64,000 nucleotides of DNA from Larkinella humicola (GTDB lineage: Bacteria; Bacteroidota; Bacteroidia; Cytophagales; Spirosomataceae), in assembly GCF_008727875.1 (NCBI RefSeq), contig NZ_VTWS01000008.1:248001-312000 (forward strand), written 5' to 3'. Shown here piece by piece: positions 45,156 through 53,792 of the stretch. The notes beneath the pieces were generated by a model. It saw only the letters and a list, made by a program, of their open reading frames with translations, was not told the origin of the DNA and made no database searches. The position numbers and the translations under genes were made by a program. Numbering within the stretch: the stretch's first letter is position 1; each line of letters starts with the position of its first letter.

Positions 45156-46397
45156 TTACTCCACAATCCAGCGGCTTAACGTACTATACCGCCCCTCCAG
45201 CACGATCTTGTAAAAACCGGTGGGCAGTTTCGAGACGTCGATCACGGCTTTTTCGGCTTTGATGGGGAGTTCGTCCATCAGCAAATACCGGTCGCGCTGG
45301 CCTTCTTCGAAGTGGTTGGTGGTCGTAAGCCAGATTTTCACGGTGCCTTCCGGATCGGCGGCTTTCCAGCTCAGGGCGATTTTCCCGGCTTCTTTTTTCG
45401 CCGTCGGCTGGGTCAGCGATAGTTTGCCAGTAAGCGGAATACCATCAATCTCAAAGGCTTGCTCTTTCGGAATGGAAACCTGCAGGTGCCGGGCCAGCGT
45501 CGGCATGATGTCGACAATACCGGGGGTTGAATTTCGGAAATACGGATTCAGGTTTTTGGCATTCGTCACCATCCACGTGCTCCGCTCCCGCTCCGACTGC
45601 CCGCCGTGGTTTTTGCCGGTATCCGCACTCCGACCGTGGTCGGTCGTGATGAACACCTGCCAGTCTTCACCGAACGTTTTTTGCCGGTACTGCACGGCTT
45701 TCCACAACCGCCCCATCTGATCGTCCATCATCCGGATGGCCTCATGGAACCGCTCACCATCGCCGTACCGGTGGCCCATGTCATCCGTGTATTCCAGGTA
45801 CACCCACGACAGATCCGGGCTTTCCTGCCGAATGTAAGCCGCGGCTTCGTTTACCACTTTTTCGTCAATCTGGTGAATGTACAGTTTGTCTTTGTCGTGC
45901 GGAAAATGGAGCGTGTCCAGCTCAAACCCGTCGAACGAGTAGTCGAGCCGCAGGTGGCCCGTGGCCGGAAGTCCTTCGCCCACCAGTTTGGTGCGGTTGT
46001 CGAGCCAGGTTGAGAAAACGGCGGTTTTTTTCTGGGGATACTGCGATTCAAAAAACCGGAAGATCGTCCAGTACTGATAATTCGGGGCCTTGATGTCGTT
46101 GTCCCAGACGTTGTGTTTGTTGACCCACGTCCCCGTTAGCAGGCTGTTGTAGCCCACCGCCGAAATCGTCGGCGTCTGCGAATACGTCCCTTTTTGTCCG
46201 CCGACGTACGCCCGGACATAACCGCCTTCCCGGGCAATCGCGTCCAGATTCGGTTTGGCAATCTTTTCGATCACATCCGCCGAAATGCCGTCGACAATGA
46301 CAAACAACACCTTTCGCTGGCCCGGCTGACCAACGCTGGCGTGCGTCCTGACTAAACACAGAATCAGCAGGAGAACCGGTACAATCCGAGGCTTCAT
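45156..46397 (-). CDS. Alkaline phosphatase family protein (nucleotide pyrophosphatase/phosphodiesterase-like)
   Basis: A 413-residue secreted protein (signal peptide to about residue 23). The core has the type I phosphodiesterase/nucleotide pyrophosphatase pattern: VLFVIVDGISADVI with a metal-binding Asp at 36, a nucleophile region TYSQTPTISAVGYNSLLTG (probable Thr75 or Thr77), a DDMGHRYGDGE segment and TTDHGRS, which carry the remaining metal ligands. A beta-sandwich C-terminal domain of about 90 residues follows, resembling secretion or fibronectin-like modules (KIWLTTTNHFEE to the SRWIVE end). It probably hydrolyses a phosphodiester or phosphate ester in the periplasm. It begins seven bases after the RhaT gene, forming a two-gene unit. 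Confidence 0.85.
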   Translation of the reverse strand: MKPRIVPVLLLILCLVRTHASVGQPGQRKVLFVIVDGISADVIEKIAKPNLDAIAREGGYVRAYVGGQKGTYSQTPTISAVGYNSLLTGTWVNKHNVWDNDIKAPNYQYWTIFRFFESQYPQKKTAVFSTWLDNRTKLVGEGLPATGHLRLDYSFDGFELDTLHFPHDKDKLYIHQIDEKVVNEAAAYIRQESPDLSWVYLEYTDDMGHRYGDGERFHEAIRMMDDQMGRLWKAVQYRQKTFGEDWQVFITTDHGRSADTGKNHGGQSERERSTWMVTNAKNLNPYFRNSTPGIVDIMPTLARHLQVSIPKEQAFEIDGIPLTGKLSLTQPTAKKEAGKIALSWKAADPEGTVKIWLTTTNHFEEGQRDRYLLMDELPIKAEKAVIDVSKLPTGFYKIVLEGRYSTLSRWIVE

Positions 46398-46404
46398 CCG
46401 GTTT

Positions 46405-47442
46405 TTATTCCGCCAGATAATTCCCGATACCGACCACGACCGTCGAAAAGACCACGGTGGCTATTCCCAATGTGATGGTGCGCATGGTCTGCCGGTTGGC
46501 ACCCCGCCACTCGTGCAGATACAGCCCCCAGAAGCTGCTGAAGGCAATGATGAACGCCATGTGCAGGGTCCAGCCCGAAAACCGGTACTCGCCCATTTTG
46601 CTGTCGCCCATACCGTAGAAGAAGAATTGCAGGTACCACGTCACCCCGGCCATGGCGCAAAAAATGATATTCCGCACGGCGGGGGCCGTTACATTGCCGT
46701 AATCGGTATACGTTTTATTCTTGATATTGAGGTAGATACACCAGATGGCGTTGGTGGTCAAACCGCCCAGCAGGATGAACACGAGGGGCGCATTGTTCAT
46801 GTAGAGCGGGTCGGCGCCGTTCTGCACCGCCAGTTCGGCAATGGGTTGTCCGGCCGTTAGTCCAAACGAAAAACAGGCACTCATGATGCCCGAGAAAACC
46901 GCCACGAGAACGCCCTTTTTGAGATCAAATTCGGCGATGGTTTCTTTTTTCTGATCATCCGTCATCGACTTTTCCTTCATCATGCCGGCAATCCCGCAAA
47001 TTGAAATGCCCAGCACACAGACCGCTAAGCCCAGAATGATGACCTGACCGGACAATGTACTCATCAGCGTGCCGAATTGCCCCTGCCAGATGGGCGGAAC
47101 GACGGTTCCGAAAACCGCACAGAGCCCCAGTACAACGGCCATGCCCAGTGATAATCCCAAATACCGCATCGTCAGGCCGAACGTCAAGCCGCCGAACCCC
47201 CAGAGAACACCCCAGAAATACGCCCACCACTTGGTTTCGGTTGGCGCTTCGGCCAGTACGTTAAACAGATTCGGGACGGTGAGCAGACCAAAAATCAGCG
47301 GAGCAAACACCCAGGAGAAAATACCGCCCACGAGCCAGTAACTTTCCCAGGCCCAGCCCTGTACTTTTTTATACGGTAGATAGAAACTGCCGGAAGCAAA
47401 CCCTCCGAGCGCGTGCAAGACTACTCCCCAAATGACGGCCAT
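46405..47442 (-). CDS. rhaT: L-rhamnose/proton symporter family protein (RhaT)
   Basis: A 345-residue inner-membrane protein with about ten hydrophobic helices, matching the RhaT family in length and in the N-terminal pattern (WGVVLHALGGFASGSFYLPY, then KKVQGWAWESYW, VGGIFSWVFAP). I start at the ATG whose complement is 47440-47442, aligning with the usual RhaT N-terminus. A longer frame from 47511 would add 23 basic residues not found in the family. RhaT imports L-rhamnose with protons. No rhamnose isomerase, kinase or aldolase is in the window, so the substrate could be another deoxysugar. A GH95 alpha-fucosidase lies 8 kb away on the same strand. It is followed directly by the phosphodiesterase-like gene. 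Confidence 0.88.
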   Translation of the reverse strand: MAVIWGVVLHALGGFASGSFYLPYKKVQGWAWESYWLVGGIFSWVFAPLIFGLLTVPNLFNVLAEAPTETKWWAYFWGVLWGFGGLTFGLTMRYLGLSLGMAVVLGLCAVFGTVVPPIWQGQFGTLMSTLSGQVIILGLAVCVLGISICGIAGMMKEKSMTDDQKKETIAEFDLKKGVLVAVFSGIMSACFSFGLTAGQPIAELAVQNGADPLYMNNAPLVFILLGGLTTNAIWCIYLNIKNKTYTDYGNVTAPAVRNIIFCAMAGVTWYLQFFFYGMGDSKMGEYRFSGWTLHMAFIIAFSSFWGLYLHEWRGANRQTMRTITLGIATVVFSTVVVGIGNYLAE

Positions 47443-47615
47443 GTATAGTGATTTTTCAACAAATCTGTGTAGTTTCCGGAGAAAGACCTTCCTGCGCTCT
47501 CCTGAATTCATAAAGCAAAAAGTTGGTCTGGTCTAACGATACAGCCCCTGAACTATTTTTTTAGAAGACCGTACAGAGCAGGAGACCACGGTATAGTTAG
47601 CTCGTCCTAAGTCAA

Positions 47616-47623
47616 TACTTTTG
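47616..47623 (+). promoter_or_regulatory. Candidate -7 promoter element (TACTTTTG)
   Basis: TACTTTTG fits the Bacteroidota TAnnTTTG element. Transcription would start near 47630, just ahead of the hairpin at 47659. The matching -33 motif is not obvious, which lowers confidence. Confidence 0.4.
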
Positions 47624-47658
47624 CACCGTAGAATACTATTTCATCATAGGTTAGTAGG

Positions 47659-47697
47659 ATAAGCCCCTTAGATTTCTAATGGGCTTATTTTGTTTTT
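47659..47697 (+). terminator. Intrinsic terminator-like hairpin upstream of SDR gene
   Basis: ATAAGCCC, C, TTAGA, a two-base loop, TCTAA, T, GGGCTTAT is followed by TTTGTTTTT: a GC-containing stem with a U-rich tail in the plus orientation. No plus-strand gene ends here. It would therefore terminate a short leader or small RNA started near 47630, or act as an attenuator for the SDR gene 78 bases further on. Confidence 0.6.
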
Positions 47698-47774
47698 ACG
47701 ACTTCAGGTACCTTCCCCTCCCCTTTCTTTCAACTTTTTTCTAACCACAACACTCAACAGCGTGTTGGCCCCTC

Positions 47775-48485
47775 ATGAACAGTTTCGAAGGAAAAAACAT
47801 CCTGATTGTCGGTGCATCGTCCGGCATTGGTCAGGCAACCGCCCAACGGGTTCAGGCGGCCGGGGCCACGGTTTTTACGGCGGGTCGGCGACAACCCGCA
47901 GGCATTCAATCCACCCACCTGACGTGGGACGCCACCCAACCCGCGGAGTCCGACCTGAGCGGCTTGCCCGATACGTTACACGGGCTGGTGTATGCGCCCG
48001 GCTCCATCCGGCTGGCTCCCTTTGGCCGGCTGACCCTCGATCACTTTCAGGAAGATTTCACGCTGAACGTGCTGGGAGCCATCGCCATCCTGAAAACCGT
48101 CATGCCCGCCCTGCTTCAATCCAAGTCGGCCAGTGTGGTGTTGTTCAGCACGGTAGCGGCCCAACTCGGCTTCGGGTTGCATTCGTCGGTCAGCGTATCG
48201 AAGTCGGCGGTGGAAGGCCTGACGAAATCGCTGGCGGCCGAATATGCTCCGCACCACATCCGGTTCAACACCGTGGCGCCCTCCCTCACCGACACGCCCC
48301 TGGCACAAGCCGCCGGGCTGGTGTCGCCCAACCGGCTCGAAGCGGCTGGCAAACGGCATCCGCTGGGTCGCATCGGCACCTCCGCCGACATCGCCGGGAT
48401 GGTCACGTTTCTGCTGTCGGAGGAGTCCGGCTGGGTCACAGGCCAGATTCTGGGCGTCGATGGTGGAATGAGTACGCTCAAATAA
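47775..48485 (+). CDS. SDR-family protein with substituted catalytic tyrosine
   Basis: A 236-residue short-chain dehydrogenase fold. The cofactor motif VGASSGIG is at residues 12-19, and the C-terminal pattern GRIGTSADIAGMVTFLLSEE with GWVTGQILGVDGG is typical. The active-site YxxxK is altered: the codons at 48189-48203 give V139-S-V-S-K143, so the catalytic Tyr is Val. The usual NNAG motif is also absent (YAPGSIRLAPF instead). These changes agree with an SDR subgroup I recall with HxS...K motifs and the conserved APSLTDTPLA stretch, whose reaction is not known. It may be a non-catalytic or differently acting SDR. No partner gene is evident; the M16 peptidase gene follows after 64 bases. Confidence 0.85.
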   Translation: MNSFEGKNILIVGASSGIGQATAQRVQAAGATVFTAGRRQPAGIQSTHLTWDATQPAESDLSGLPDTLHGLVYAPGSIRLAPFGRLTLDHFQEDFTLNVLGAIAILKTVMPALLQSKSASVVLFSTVAAQLGFGLHSSVSVSKSAVEGLTKSLAAEYAPHHIRFNTVAPSLTDTPLAQAAGLVSPNRLEAAGKRHPLGRIGTSADIAGMVTFLLSEESGWVTGQILGVDGGMSTLK

Positions 48486-48549
48486 GCAAACCGCTTTCAA
48501 TCCTGCTTTTAATCCAGTTAATTTGTATAGATTTCATCAGCCTATACAA

Positions 48550-51447
48550 ATGAGAAAATTACGCTACGGCATCGGGCTTCTTGGCCTGATGCTGACCCAC
48601 CTGGCCTGGTCACAGACGAAACTCGTGGAAACCGTCACCCGCAAAGAGGGTGAACTGATTATTCCGTACCAGAAATACGTGCTGCCCAACGGGTTGACGC
48701 TGGTCATTCACGAAGACCATTCCGATCCGATTGTTCACGTCGATGTGACCTACCACGTCGGGTCGGCGCGGGAAGAGATCGGCAAGTCGGGGTTTGCCCA
48801 CTTTTTCGAACACATGATGTTTCAGGGCTCCGACCACGTGGCGGATGATGAACACTTTAAACTCGTGACCGAAGCCGGTGGCACCCTGAACGGGACGACC
48901 AACGGTGACCGCACCAACTATTTTGAAACCGTCCCCAGCAACCAGTTGGAGCGCGCGCTCTGGCTCGAAGCCGACCGGATGGGCTTTCTGCTGGATGCTG
49001 TGACCCAGAAAAAATTCGAAATTCAACGGGCGACCGTGAAGAACGAACGCGGTCAGAATTACGACAACCGCCCGTACGGTTTGTCCTATGAGTATACCGC
49101 CAAGAATCTCTACCCCTACGGCCACCCGTATTCCTGGCTCACCATCGGCTACATCGAAGACCTGAACCGGGTGAGTGTCAATGACCTGAAGAATTTCTTC
49201 CTGCGCTGGTATGGCCCCAACAATGCGGTTTTGACCATCGGTGGCGACGTGGACCCCAAACAGGTGGTGCAACTGACCGAAAAATATTTCGGCAGCATTC
49301 CGAAAGGCCCGGAAGTGACCAGAACCATTGTTCCGCCGGTGGTGGTCGACAAAGACCGCTACGTGTCGTACGAAGACAACATCCGGTTTCCGATGCTGCG
49401 GATTACGTACCCGACCGTGGCGCGTTTCCACCCGGACGAAGCCCCCCTGGACGCGCTGGCTCAGATTCTGGGCGGGGGCAAAAGTTCGTTGTTCTACAAA
49501 AACCTGGTCAAAACCGAAAAAGCCGTTCAGGCCAACGTCGGCCATCCGGCCAATGAGTTAGCCGGGGAGTTTACGTTCACAGTACTGCCTTTCCCGAACA
49601 TGCGGCTGGACAGTACGGAAACAATCGTCCGGAACACGCTGGCCGAATTCGAAGCCCGGGGTGTCACCGACGATGATCTCGCCCAGTTTAAAGCTACCCG
49701 CGAAGCCGACATCATCGGGTATTTGTCCAGTGTTTCCGGCAAAGTGTCCCAACTGGCTTCTTTCCAGACGTTTACCGGATCGCCCAACTACCTGCCGACC
49801 GAGCTGAAACGCTATCAGGCGCTGACGAAAGCCGACATCATGCGGGTTTACAACCAGTATATCAAGGGCAAAAAAGCCGTTATTCTGACGGTTTATCCCA
49901 AAGATAAAAAGGAAATTGTGGCGCACCCCGACAACTATACGGTTGCGACGGAAGGCTACAAGGCTCCGGATTACGGCTACGACGGCCTGAAATACGTCAA
50001 AGCGAAAGATTCGTTCGACCGGAGCAAAAAACCGGCTCCCGGTGCCAGCCCAACCCTGAAAGTGCCCCCGTTCTGGTCCGACAAACTGCCGAATGGTTTG
50101 AAAATGATCGGGACTAAAAACGACGAAGTGCCGAGCGTCACGCTGCTGTTTTCCGTCAAAGGAGGTCACACGCTATCGGCCAAAGACCCTTCCAAAGCCG
50201 GGATTGCCCAGCTTACGGCCGCTTTGATGAACGAAGCAACGCAGAACTTCAGCAACGAAGAAATCAACGCCAAACTGGAAAAATTGGGCAGTAACATCCA
50301 GATTTATGGCTCTACGGAAGAAATTCAGGTGTCGGTTTCGTCACTCACCAAAAACCTGGACGCGACGCTGGCGCTGGTGGAAGAAAAAATGTTCCGCCCT
50401 AAGTTTGCCACGGAAGACTTTGTCCGGCTGAAAAAACAACAGCTCGAACTGATCTCGAATCAAAGCACGCAGCCGGTGGTGATTGCCAACAAAGCCTACA
50501 GCCGCCTGCTCTACGGTGCGGACAACATCCGGGCGATTCCGACCAGCGGTACGGTTAAAACCGTTGAAAACATCTCGCTGGACGACGTGAAAGCGTTCTA
50601 CCAGCAGAATTTCTCGCCCTCCGTCACAAACCTCGTCATCGTAGGCGACGTCGAAAAAACCGCCATTCTGCCGAAGCTTGACTTTCTGAAAAAATGGGCC
50701 GCCAAACCGGTCTCCTTGCCCAAAGCACCCGTTGCCAAAAAAATCGACAAGACCCGTATCTATTTGATTGACAAAGACAAAGCCGCTCAATCGGAAATCC
50801 GGATCGGGTATTTGACGGATTTGCCGTACGATGCCACGGGCGAGTATTACAAAGCCGGGCTGGCCAACTACATCCTCGGCGGTGCGTTCAACAGCCGGAT
50901 CAACATGAACCTGCGCGAAGACAAAGGCTGGACGTATGGTGCGCGTTCGTCGTTTGGCAGCACCAAAACGCCCGGCCCTTTCACGGCCCAGGCCGGGGTG
51001 AAAGCAGCCGCTACGGATAGCTCGGTGGTCGAATTCATCAAAGAAATCACCAACTACGGCAAAACCGGGATTACGGAAGACGAACTGGCCTTCCTGAAAA
51101 GTTCGGTCGGCCAGCGGGATGCGCTGCGGTACGAAACCTCGTTTCAGAAGGCACTTTTCCTGAATCAGATCATCGACTACGATCTGCCGGGCAACTTCGT
51201 GGAGCAGCAGAGCCAGATTCTGCAAAAAATGACGAAGAAAGAAATCGACGCCATTGCCAAAAAGCGTCTGCCGGTCAACAACCTGATCATTACGGTGGTG
51301 GGTAATAAATCGGCTATCAAACCGGGTTTGCAGCGATTGGGTTACGAAGTCGTTGAACTCGATAAGGAAGGCAATCCGGCCGTGGCCGAAGGCACCGCCA
51401 CACCAGCCGCGCTGGGTGGCGCGTCGTCGACCAATCCAAAGAAATAA
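48550..51447 (+). CDS. M16 family zinc metallopeptidase, two-domain (pitrilysin-like)
   Basis: A 965-residue exported peptidase with a signal peptide (about 1-21, cleavage near AWS-QT). The N-terminal half has the inverted zinc motif HFFEH (residues 84-88) and the distal glutamate in KNERGQN (Glu166). The C-terminal half repeats the fold without the zinc site (AGIAQLTAALMNEAT), the standard active/inactive pairing that forms the M16 chamber. A C-terminal Ala/Thr-rich tail ends the protein. I start at the ATG at 48550, which leaves a good signal sequence; a TTG at 48523 would extend it by nine residues. It probably degrades peptides in the periplasm. Confidence 0.92.
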   Translation: MRKLRYGIGLLGLMLTHLAWSQTKLVETVTRKEGELIIPYQKYVLPNGLTLVIHEDHSDPIVHVDVTYHVGSAREEIGKSGFAHFFEHMMFQGSDHVADDEHFKLVTEAGGTLNGTTNGDRTNYFETVPSNQLERALWLEADRMGFLLDAVTQKKFEIQRATVKNERGQNYDNRPYGLSYEYTAKNLYPYGHPYSWLTIGYIEDLNRVSVNDLKNFFLRWYGPNNAVLTIGGDVDPKQVVQLTEKYFGSIPKGPEVTRTIVPPVVVDKDRYVSYEDNIRFPMLRITYPTVARFHPDEAPLDALAQILGGGKSSLFYKNLVKTEKAVQANVGHPANELAGEFTFTVLPFPNMRLDSTETIVRNTLAEFEARGVTDDDLAQFKATREADIIGYLSSVSGKVSQLASFQTFTGSPNYLPTELKRYQALTKADIMRVYNQYIKGKKAVILTVYPKDKKEIVAHPDNYTVATEGYKAPDYGYDGLKYVKAKDSFDRSKKPAPGASPTLKVPPFWSDKLPNGLKMIGTKNDEVPSVTLLFSVKGGHTLSAKDPSKAGIAQLTAALMNEATQNFSNEEINAKLEKLGSNIQIYGSTEEIQVSVSSLTKNLDATLALVEEKMFRPKFATEDFVRLKKQQLELISNQSTQPVVIANKAYSRLLYGADNIRAIPTSGTVKTVENISLDDVKAFYQQNFSPSVTNLVIVGDVEKTAILPKLDFLKKWAAKPVSLPKAPVAKKIDKTRIYLIDKDKAAQSEIRIGYLTDLPYDATGEYYKAGLANYILGGAFNSRINMNLREDKGWTYGARSSFGSTKTPGPFTAQAGVKAAATDSSVVEFIKEITNYGKTGITEDELAFLKSSVGQRDALRYETSFQKALFLNQIIDYDLPGNFVEQQSQILQKMTKKEIDAIAKKRLPVNNLIITVVGNKSAIKPGLQRLGYEVVELDKEGNPAVAEGTATPAALGGASSTNPKK

Positions 51448-51466
51448 GTCCGAAATTGAAAAGACC

Positions 51467-51508
51467 GTTACGCCAAAAGCCACTCCCCGGGGTGGCTTTT
51501 GGCGTAAC
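51467..51508. terminator. Hairpin terminator after the M16 peptidase gene
   Basis: GTTACGCCAAAAGCCAC and its complement GTGGCTTTTGGCGTAAC pair across a short CCCCGGGG centre (51467-51508), 19 bases after the stop codon. There is no T-run beyond the stem, but the T-run inside the right arm gives a U-rich strand. Confidence 0.75.
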
Positions 51509-51573
51509 TAGTGATTGCTGGGGTTGTTTCAGAACGCCCGGTATAAAAACCGTCAATAATAATTGGCCTGCCT

Positions 51574-51604
51574 CTTGCATCTTATAAATTTCTTTTTAAC
51601 TTTG
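51574..51604 (+). promoter_or_regulatory. Bacteroidota-type promoter for the DUF4153 gene
   Basis: CTTG (51574-51577) and TAACTTTG (51597-51604) are spaced by 19 bases, matching the TTTG-N19-TAnnTTTG consensus apart from one base in the -33 box. Transcription would start near 51611, leaving a leader of about 147 bases. Confidence 0.65.
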
Positions 51605-51757
51605 AATCACAAAGTACTTTTATAAAAACCAACAACTGGGTGCTGTTCGGAATACCGCTGAGATACTCTCCTTTAGTGCGGTACTGTTCGGAAAGGCTAT
51701 GGTCAACCTTTTTTACAAGCGCAGAAACAAATCGTATTCACTTTAAATTACTGTGTC

Positions 51758-53002
51758 ATGAAAGATGAAATTCTATCAAATCTCAACAACCCCGGACAGC
51801 TTGAGCGTTTGTATAGAGCCGACAAACCAACGTTTAAACGCGCCTTTAAAGCGTTGTATCCCGAACTGAAAGACAATGCTCTGCTCACCTTTTGGAATGA
51901 ACGAATCAATTTCACGCAGGAAGACATTTCGTGGGGCAGCCGCAAAGACCTGATCTTTATCCTGATTGCTTCTCTCGTAGCTGGTGGCATCGCCAAGTTA
52001 CCCGCACTTTTATCCATCGACAAGGAATTTTTTTACACCCGAAACATCGGTTTTATCATTTTCCCGGTTCTGGCATCCTACTTTGCCTGGAAGAATAAAT
52101 TATCGATGGGTAAGCTTATTTTTATAGCGATCTCAATCCTCGTAGCAATAGTTTTTATCAATTTTTTACCCGACGTTAAGAGAAGCGACACCCTGGATTT
52201 AGCGTGCATTCACGTTGTCTTATTTCTATGGTCGATACTCGGTTTCGCCTTTGTTGGTGAAACGGGCAATGCCGATGAGAAACGGCTTAACTATTTGAGA
52301 TACAACGGCGACCTGATCGTTATGACCACCCTCATCCTAATCGCCGGCGGCATCATGACCGGTTTAACCATCGGCCTGTTCAAGCTGATCGGTTTTGAGA
52401 TTGAAAAGCTTTATTTCGACTATTTTGGCATTTTTGGGCTTTCTGCCGCGCCCATTATTGGCACATATCTCACCCAGACCAATCCGCAATTAGTCGGTAA
52501 AGTTTCACCGGTAATCGCTAAAATATTCAGTCCGCTGGTCGTCGTCATGCTGGTTATTTATCTTATAGCCATCGTTTATTCCGGAAAAGATCCCTACAAC
52601 GACCGGGAGTTTTTGCTGCTTTTCAATGCGTTATTGGTTGGTGTTATGGCCATCATCTTTTTTTCCGTGGCAGAAACATCGAAGAGCACAAAAAGCCAGA
52701 TGGAAATCTGGGTTCTTTTTCTGCTATCGGTGGTCACGATCGTGGTGAATGGCATTGCGTTGTCGGCCATCCTGTTCCGGATTTCAGAATGGGGTATTAC
52801 GCCCAATAGAACCGCAGTATTGGGCAGTAATATTTTAATTTTAATCCATCTTCTGCTGGTAACGGCGCAACTTTTCAGGGTCCTTTCCAAAAAGACGACG
52901 ATAGCCAGCGTCGGAAAAGCCACCGCCTTCTACCTCCCCGTTTACGCCCTGTGGACCATCCTTGTGACCTTTCTTTTTCCGATCCTGTTTGGGTTTAAAT
53001 AG
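51758..53002 (+). CDS. DUF4153-like polytopic membrane protein
   Basis: A 414-residue integral membrane protein with a cytoplasmic N-terminal segment of about 65 residues (MKDEILSNLNNPGQLERLYR, a short helical region) and about ten transmembrane helices. The stretches LRYNGDLIVMTTLILIAGGI, LSAAPIIGTYL and YSGKDPYNDREFLLLFN look like the DUF4153 family in Bacteroidota, whose function is unknown. It stands alone behind its own promoter and is closed by the GCCCCTAAATCCCC element. Codon usage appears more A/T-rich than neighbouring enzyme genes, as is usual for membrane proteins. Confidence 0.75.
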   Translation: MKDEILSNLNNPGQLERLYRADKPTFKRAFKALYPELKDNALLTFWNERINFTQEDISWGSRKDLIFILIASLVAGGIAKLPALLSIDKEFFYTRNIGFIIFPVLASYFAWKNKLSMGKLIFIAISILVAIVFINFLPDVKRSDTLDLACIHVVLFLWSILGFAFVGETGNADEKRLNYLRYNGDLIVMTTLILIAGGIMTGLTIGLFKLIGFEIEKLYFDYFGIFGLSAAPIIGTYLTQTNPQLVGKVSPVIAKIFSPLVVVMLVIYLIAIVYSGKDPYNDREFLLLFNALLVGVMAIIFFSVAETSKSTKSQMEIWVLFLLSVVTIVVNGIALSAILFRISEWGITPNRTAVLGSNILILIHLLLVTAQLFRVLSKKTTIASVGKATAFYLPVYALWTILVTFLFPILFGFK

Positions 53003-53006
53003 AGTG

Positions 53007-53068
53007 TTGCCCCTAAATCCCCTAAAGGACGGGCGGCCGCTGCCGGACTTTAGGGGATTTAGGGGCAA
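53007..53068. repeat. GCCCCTAAATCCCC palindromic element, copy 2 (opposite orientation)
   Basis: Arms of 21 bases (53007-53027 and 53048-53068) containing GCCCCTAAATCCCCTAAAG and its complement flank a 20-base centre. That centre is the reverse complement of part of the centre of the copy at 40926-41021 (GTCCGG...CGGCCGCCCG). It follows the DUF4153 stop by four bases and may serve as its terminator. Confidence 0.8.
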
Positions 53069-53140
53069 AAAACGAAAGTCCTACTTGTATTAATCAAGGC
53101 CTGATCTTCTGCCCGTCCTGAAAAAAAAATCCAGAAATAG

Positions 53141-53171
53141 TTTGCACTTCATATACCGATCGGTATATTTG
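53141..53171 (+). promoter_or_regulatory. tetR promoter with TetR-type operator between -33 and -7
   Basis: TTTG (53141-53144), a 19-base spacer and TATATTTG (53164-53171) form an exact consensus Bacteroidota promoter. The perfect 18-bp palindrome ATATACCGATCGGTATAT (53151-53168) fills the spacer and enters the -7 box, so a bound repressor would block polymerase. The ATG of tetR starts five bases after the -7 box, implying a very short or absent 5' leader. Confidence 0.85.
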
Positions 53172-53175
53172 CACC

Positions 53176-53787
53176 ATGAAATTTACCCCGCGATCGGAAG
53201 CTACCCGCCAATTCATTATTGAAACTGCCGCCGGCATTTTCAACAAGAAGGGCTATGCGGGCACATCGCTATCGGATCTGACGGAGGCCACGCGGCTGAC
53301 GAAGGGTAGCATTTACGGAAATTTTGAGAACAAAGAAGACGTTGCCCTGGCAGTTTTCAATTTCAATGCCGCCCGCCGAAACAAGCTGGTTCGGGACCGA
53401 CTCAGCCGGGCCGCTCGCCCGAAAGAAAAGCTGCTGGCCTTTATCGATCTGTTCAGTCGGGACGAAATTCAGCACTTCCCGGAAGGCGGTTGCCCCCTGC
53501 TGAATGCGGGCGTTGAAGCCGATGATACGCACGAGCCCCTGCGGCAACGCGTAGCGGAAGAACTGATCGAAACCCAGACCGAACTGGCTTCCATCGTTCG
53601 GATGGGCATTCAGGCAAACGAGTTTCAGGCAGATACGGATGCCGAAAAAGCAGCCGTTGCGCTGGTTGCGCTCATTCAGGGCGGTATTTTCATTGCCCGG
53701 ACGACGCAGAACCCTTTTTATCTGGATACGGTGCTGGAAACCGCCCGGAAAATGGTGCACGACATCGAAACAAAATCAACACCTTAA
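53176..53787 (+). CDS. TetR/AcrR family transcriptional repressor
   Basis: A 203-residue regulator. The N-terminal helix-turn-helix covers about residues 8-55 (FNKKGYAGTSLSDLTEATRL and the KGSIYGNFENKEDVAL recognition helix end). The C-terminal ligand-binding part has the RDEIQHFPEGGCPLLNAGVE segment seen in TetR proteins with a TetR_C_16-like or related domain. It very likely represses itself and the SDR gene at 53860, because an identical 18-bp palindrome sits before each. The inducer is unknown; it may be the substrate or product of the SDR enzyme. Confidence 0.92.
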   Translation: MKFTPRSEATRQFIIETAAGIFNKKGYAGTSLSDLTEATRLTKGSIYGNFENKEDVALAVFNFNAARRNKLVRDRLSRAARPKEKLLAFIDLFSRDEIQHFPEGGCPLLNAGVEADDTHEPLRQRVAEELIETQTELASIVRMGIQANEFQADTDAEKAAVALVALIQGGIFIARTTQNPFYLDTVLETARKMVHDIETKSTP

Positions 53788-53792
53788 TTTTT

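Larger units (their letters stand above)
47443..47774. other. Intergenic region between divergent rhaT and SDR genes
   Basis: This 332-bp gap should hold promoters for both directions. On the plus strand TACTTTTG at 47616-47623 matches the TAnnTTTG -7 motif, although no clear -33 TTTG lies 19-21 bases upstream. A terminator-like hairpin at 47659-47697 comes next, ahead of the SDR gene. For rhaT I see no clear promoter. Confidence 0.5.
51448..51757. other. Intergenic region between M16 peptidase and DUF4153 gene
   Basis: This 310-bp gap contains the terminator at 51467-51508 and a well-formed Bacteroidota promoter (51574-51604) for the downstream gene. The remaining leader of roughly 145 bases shows no convincing ORF or riboswitch. 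Confidence 0.6.
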
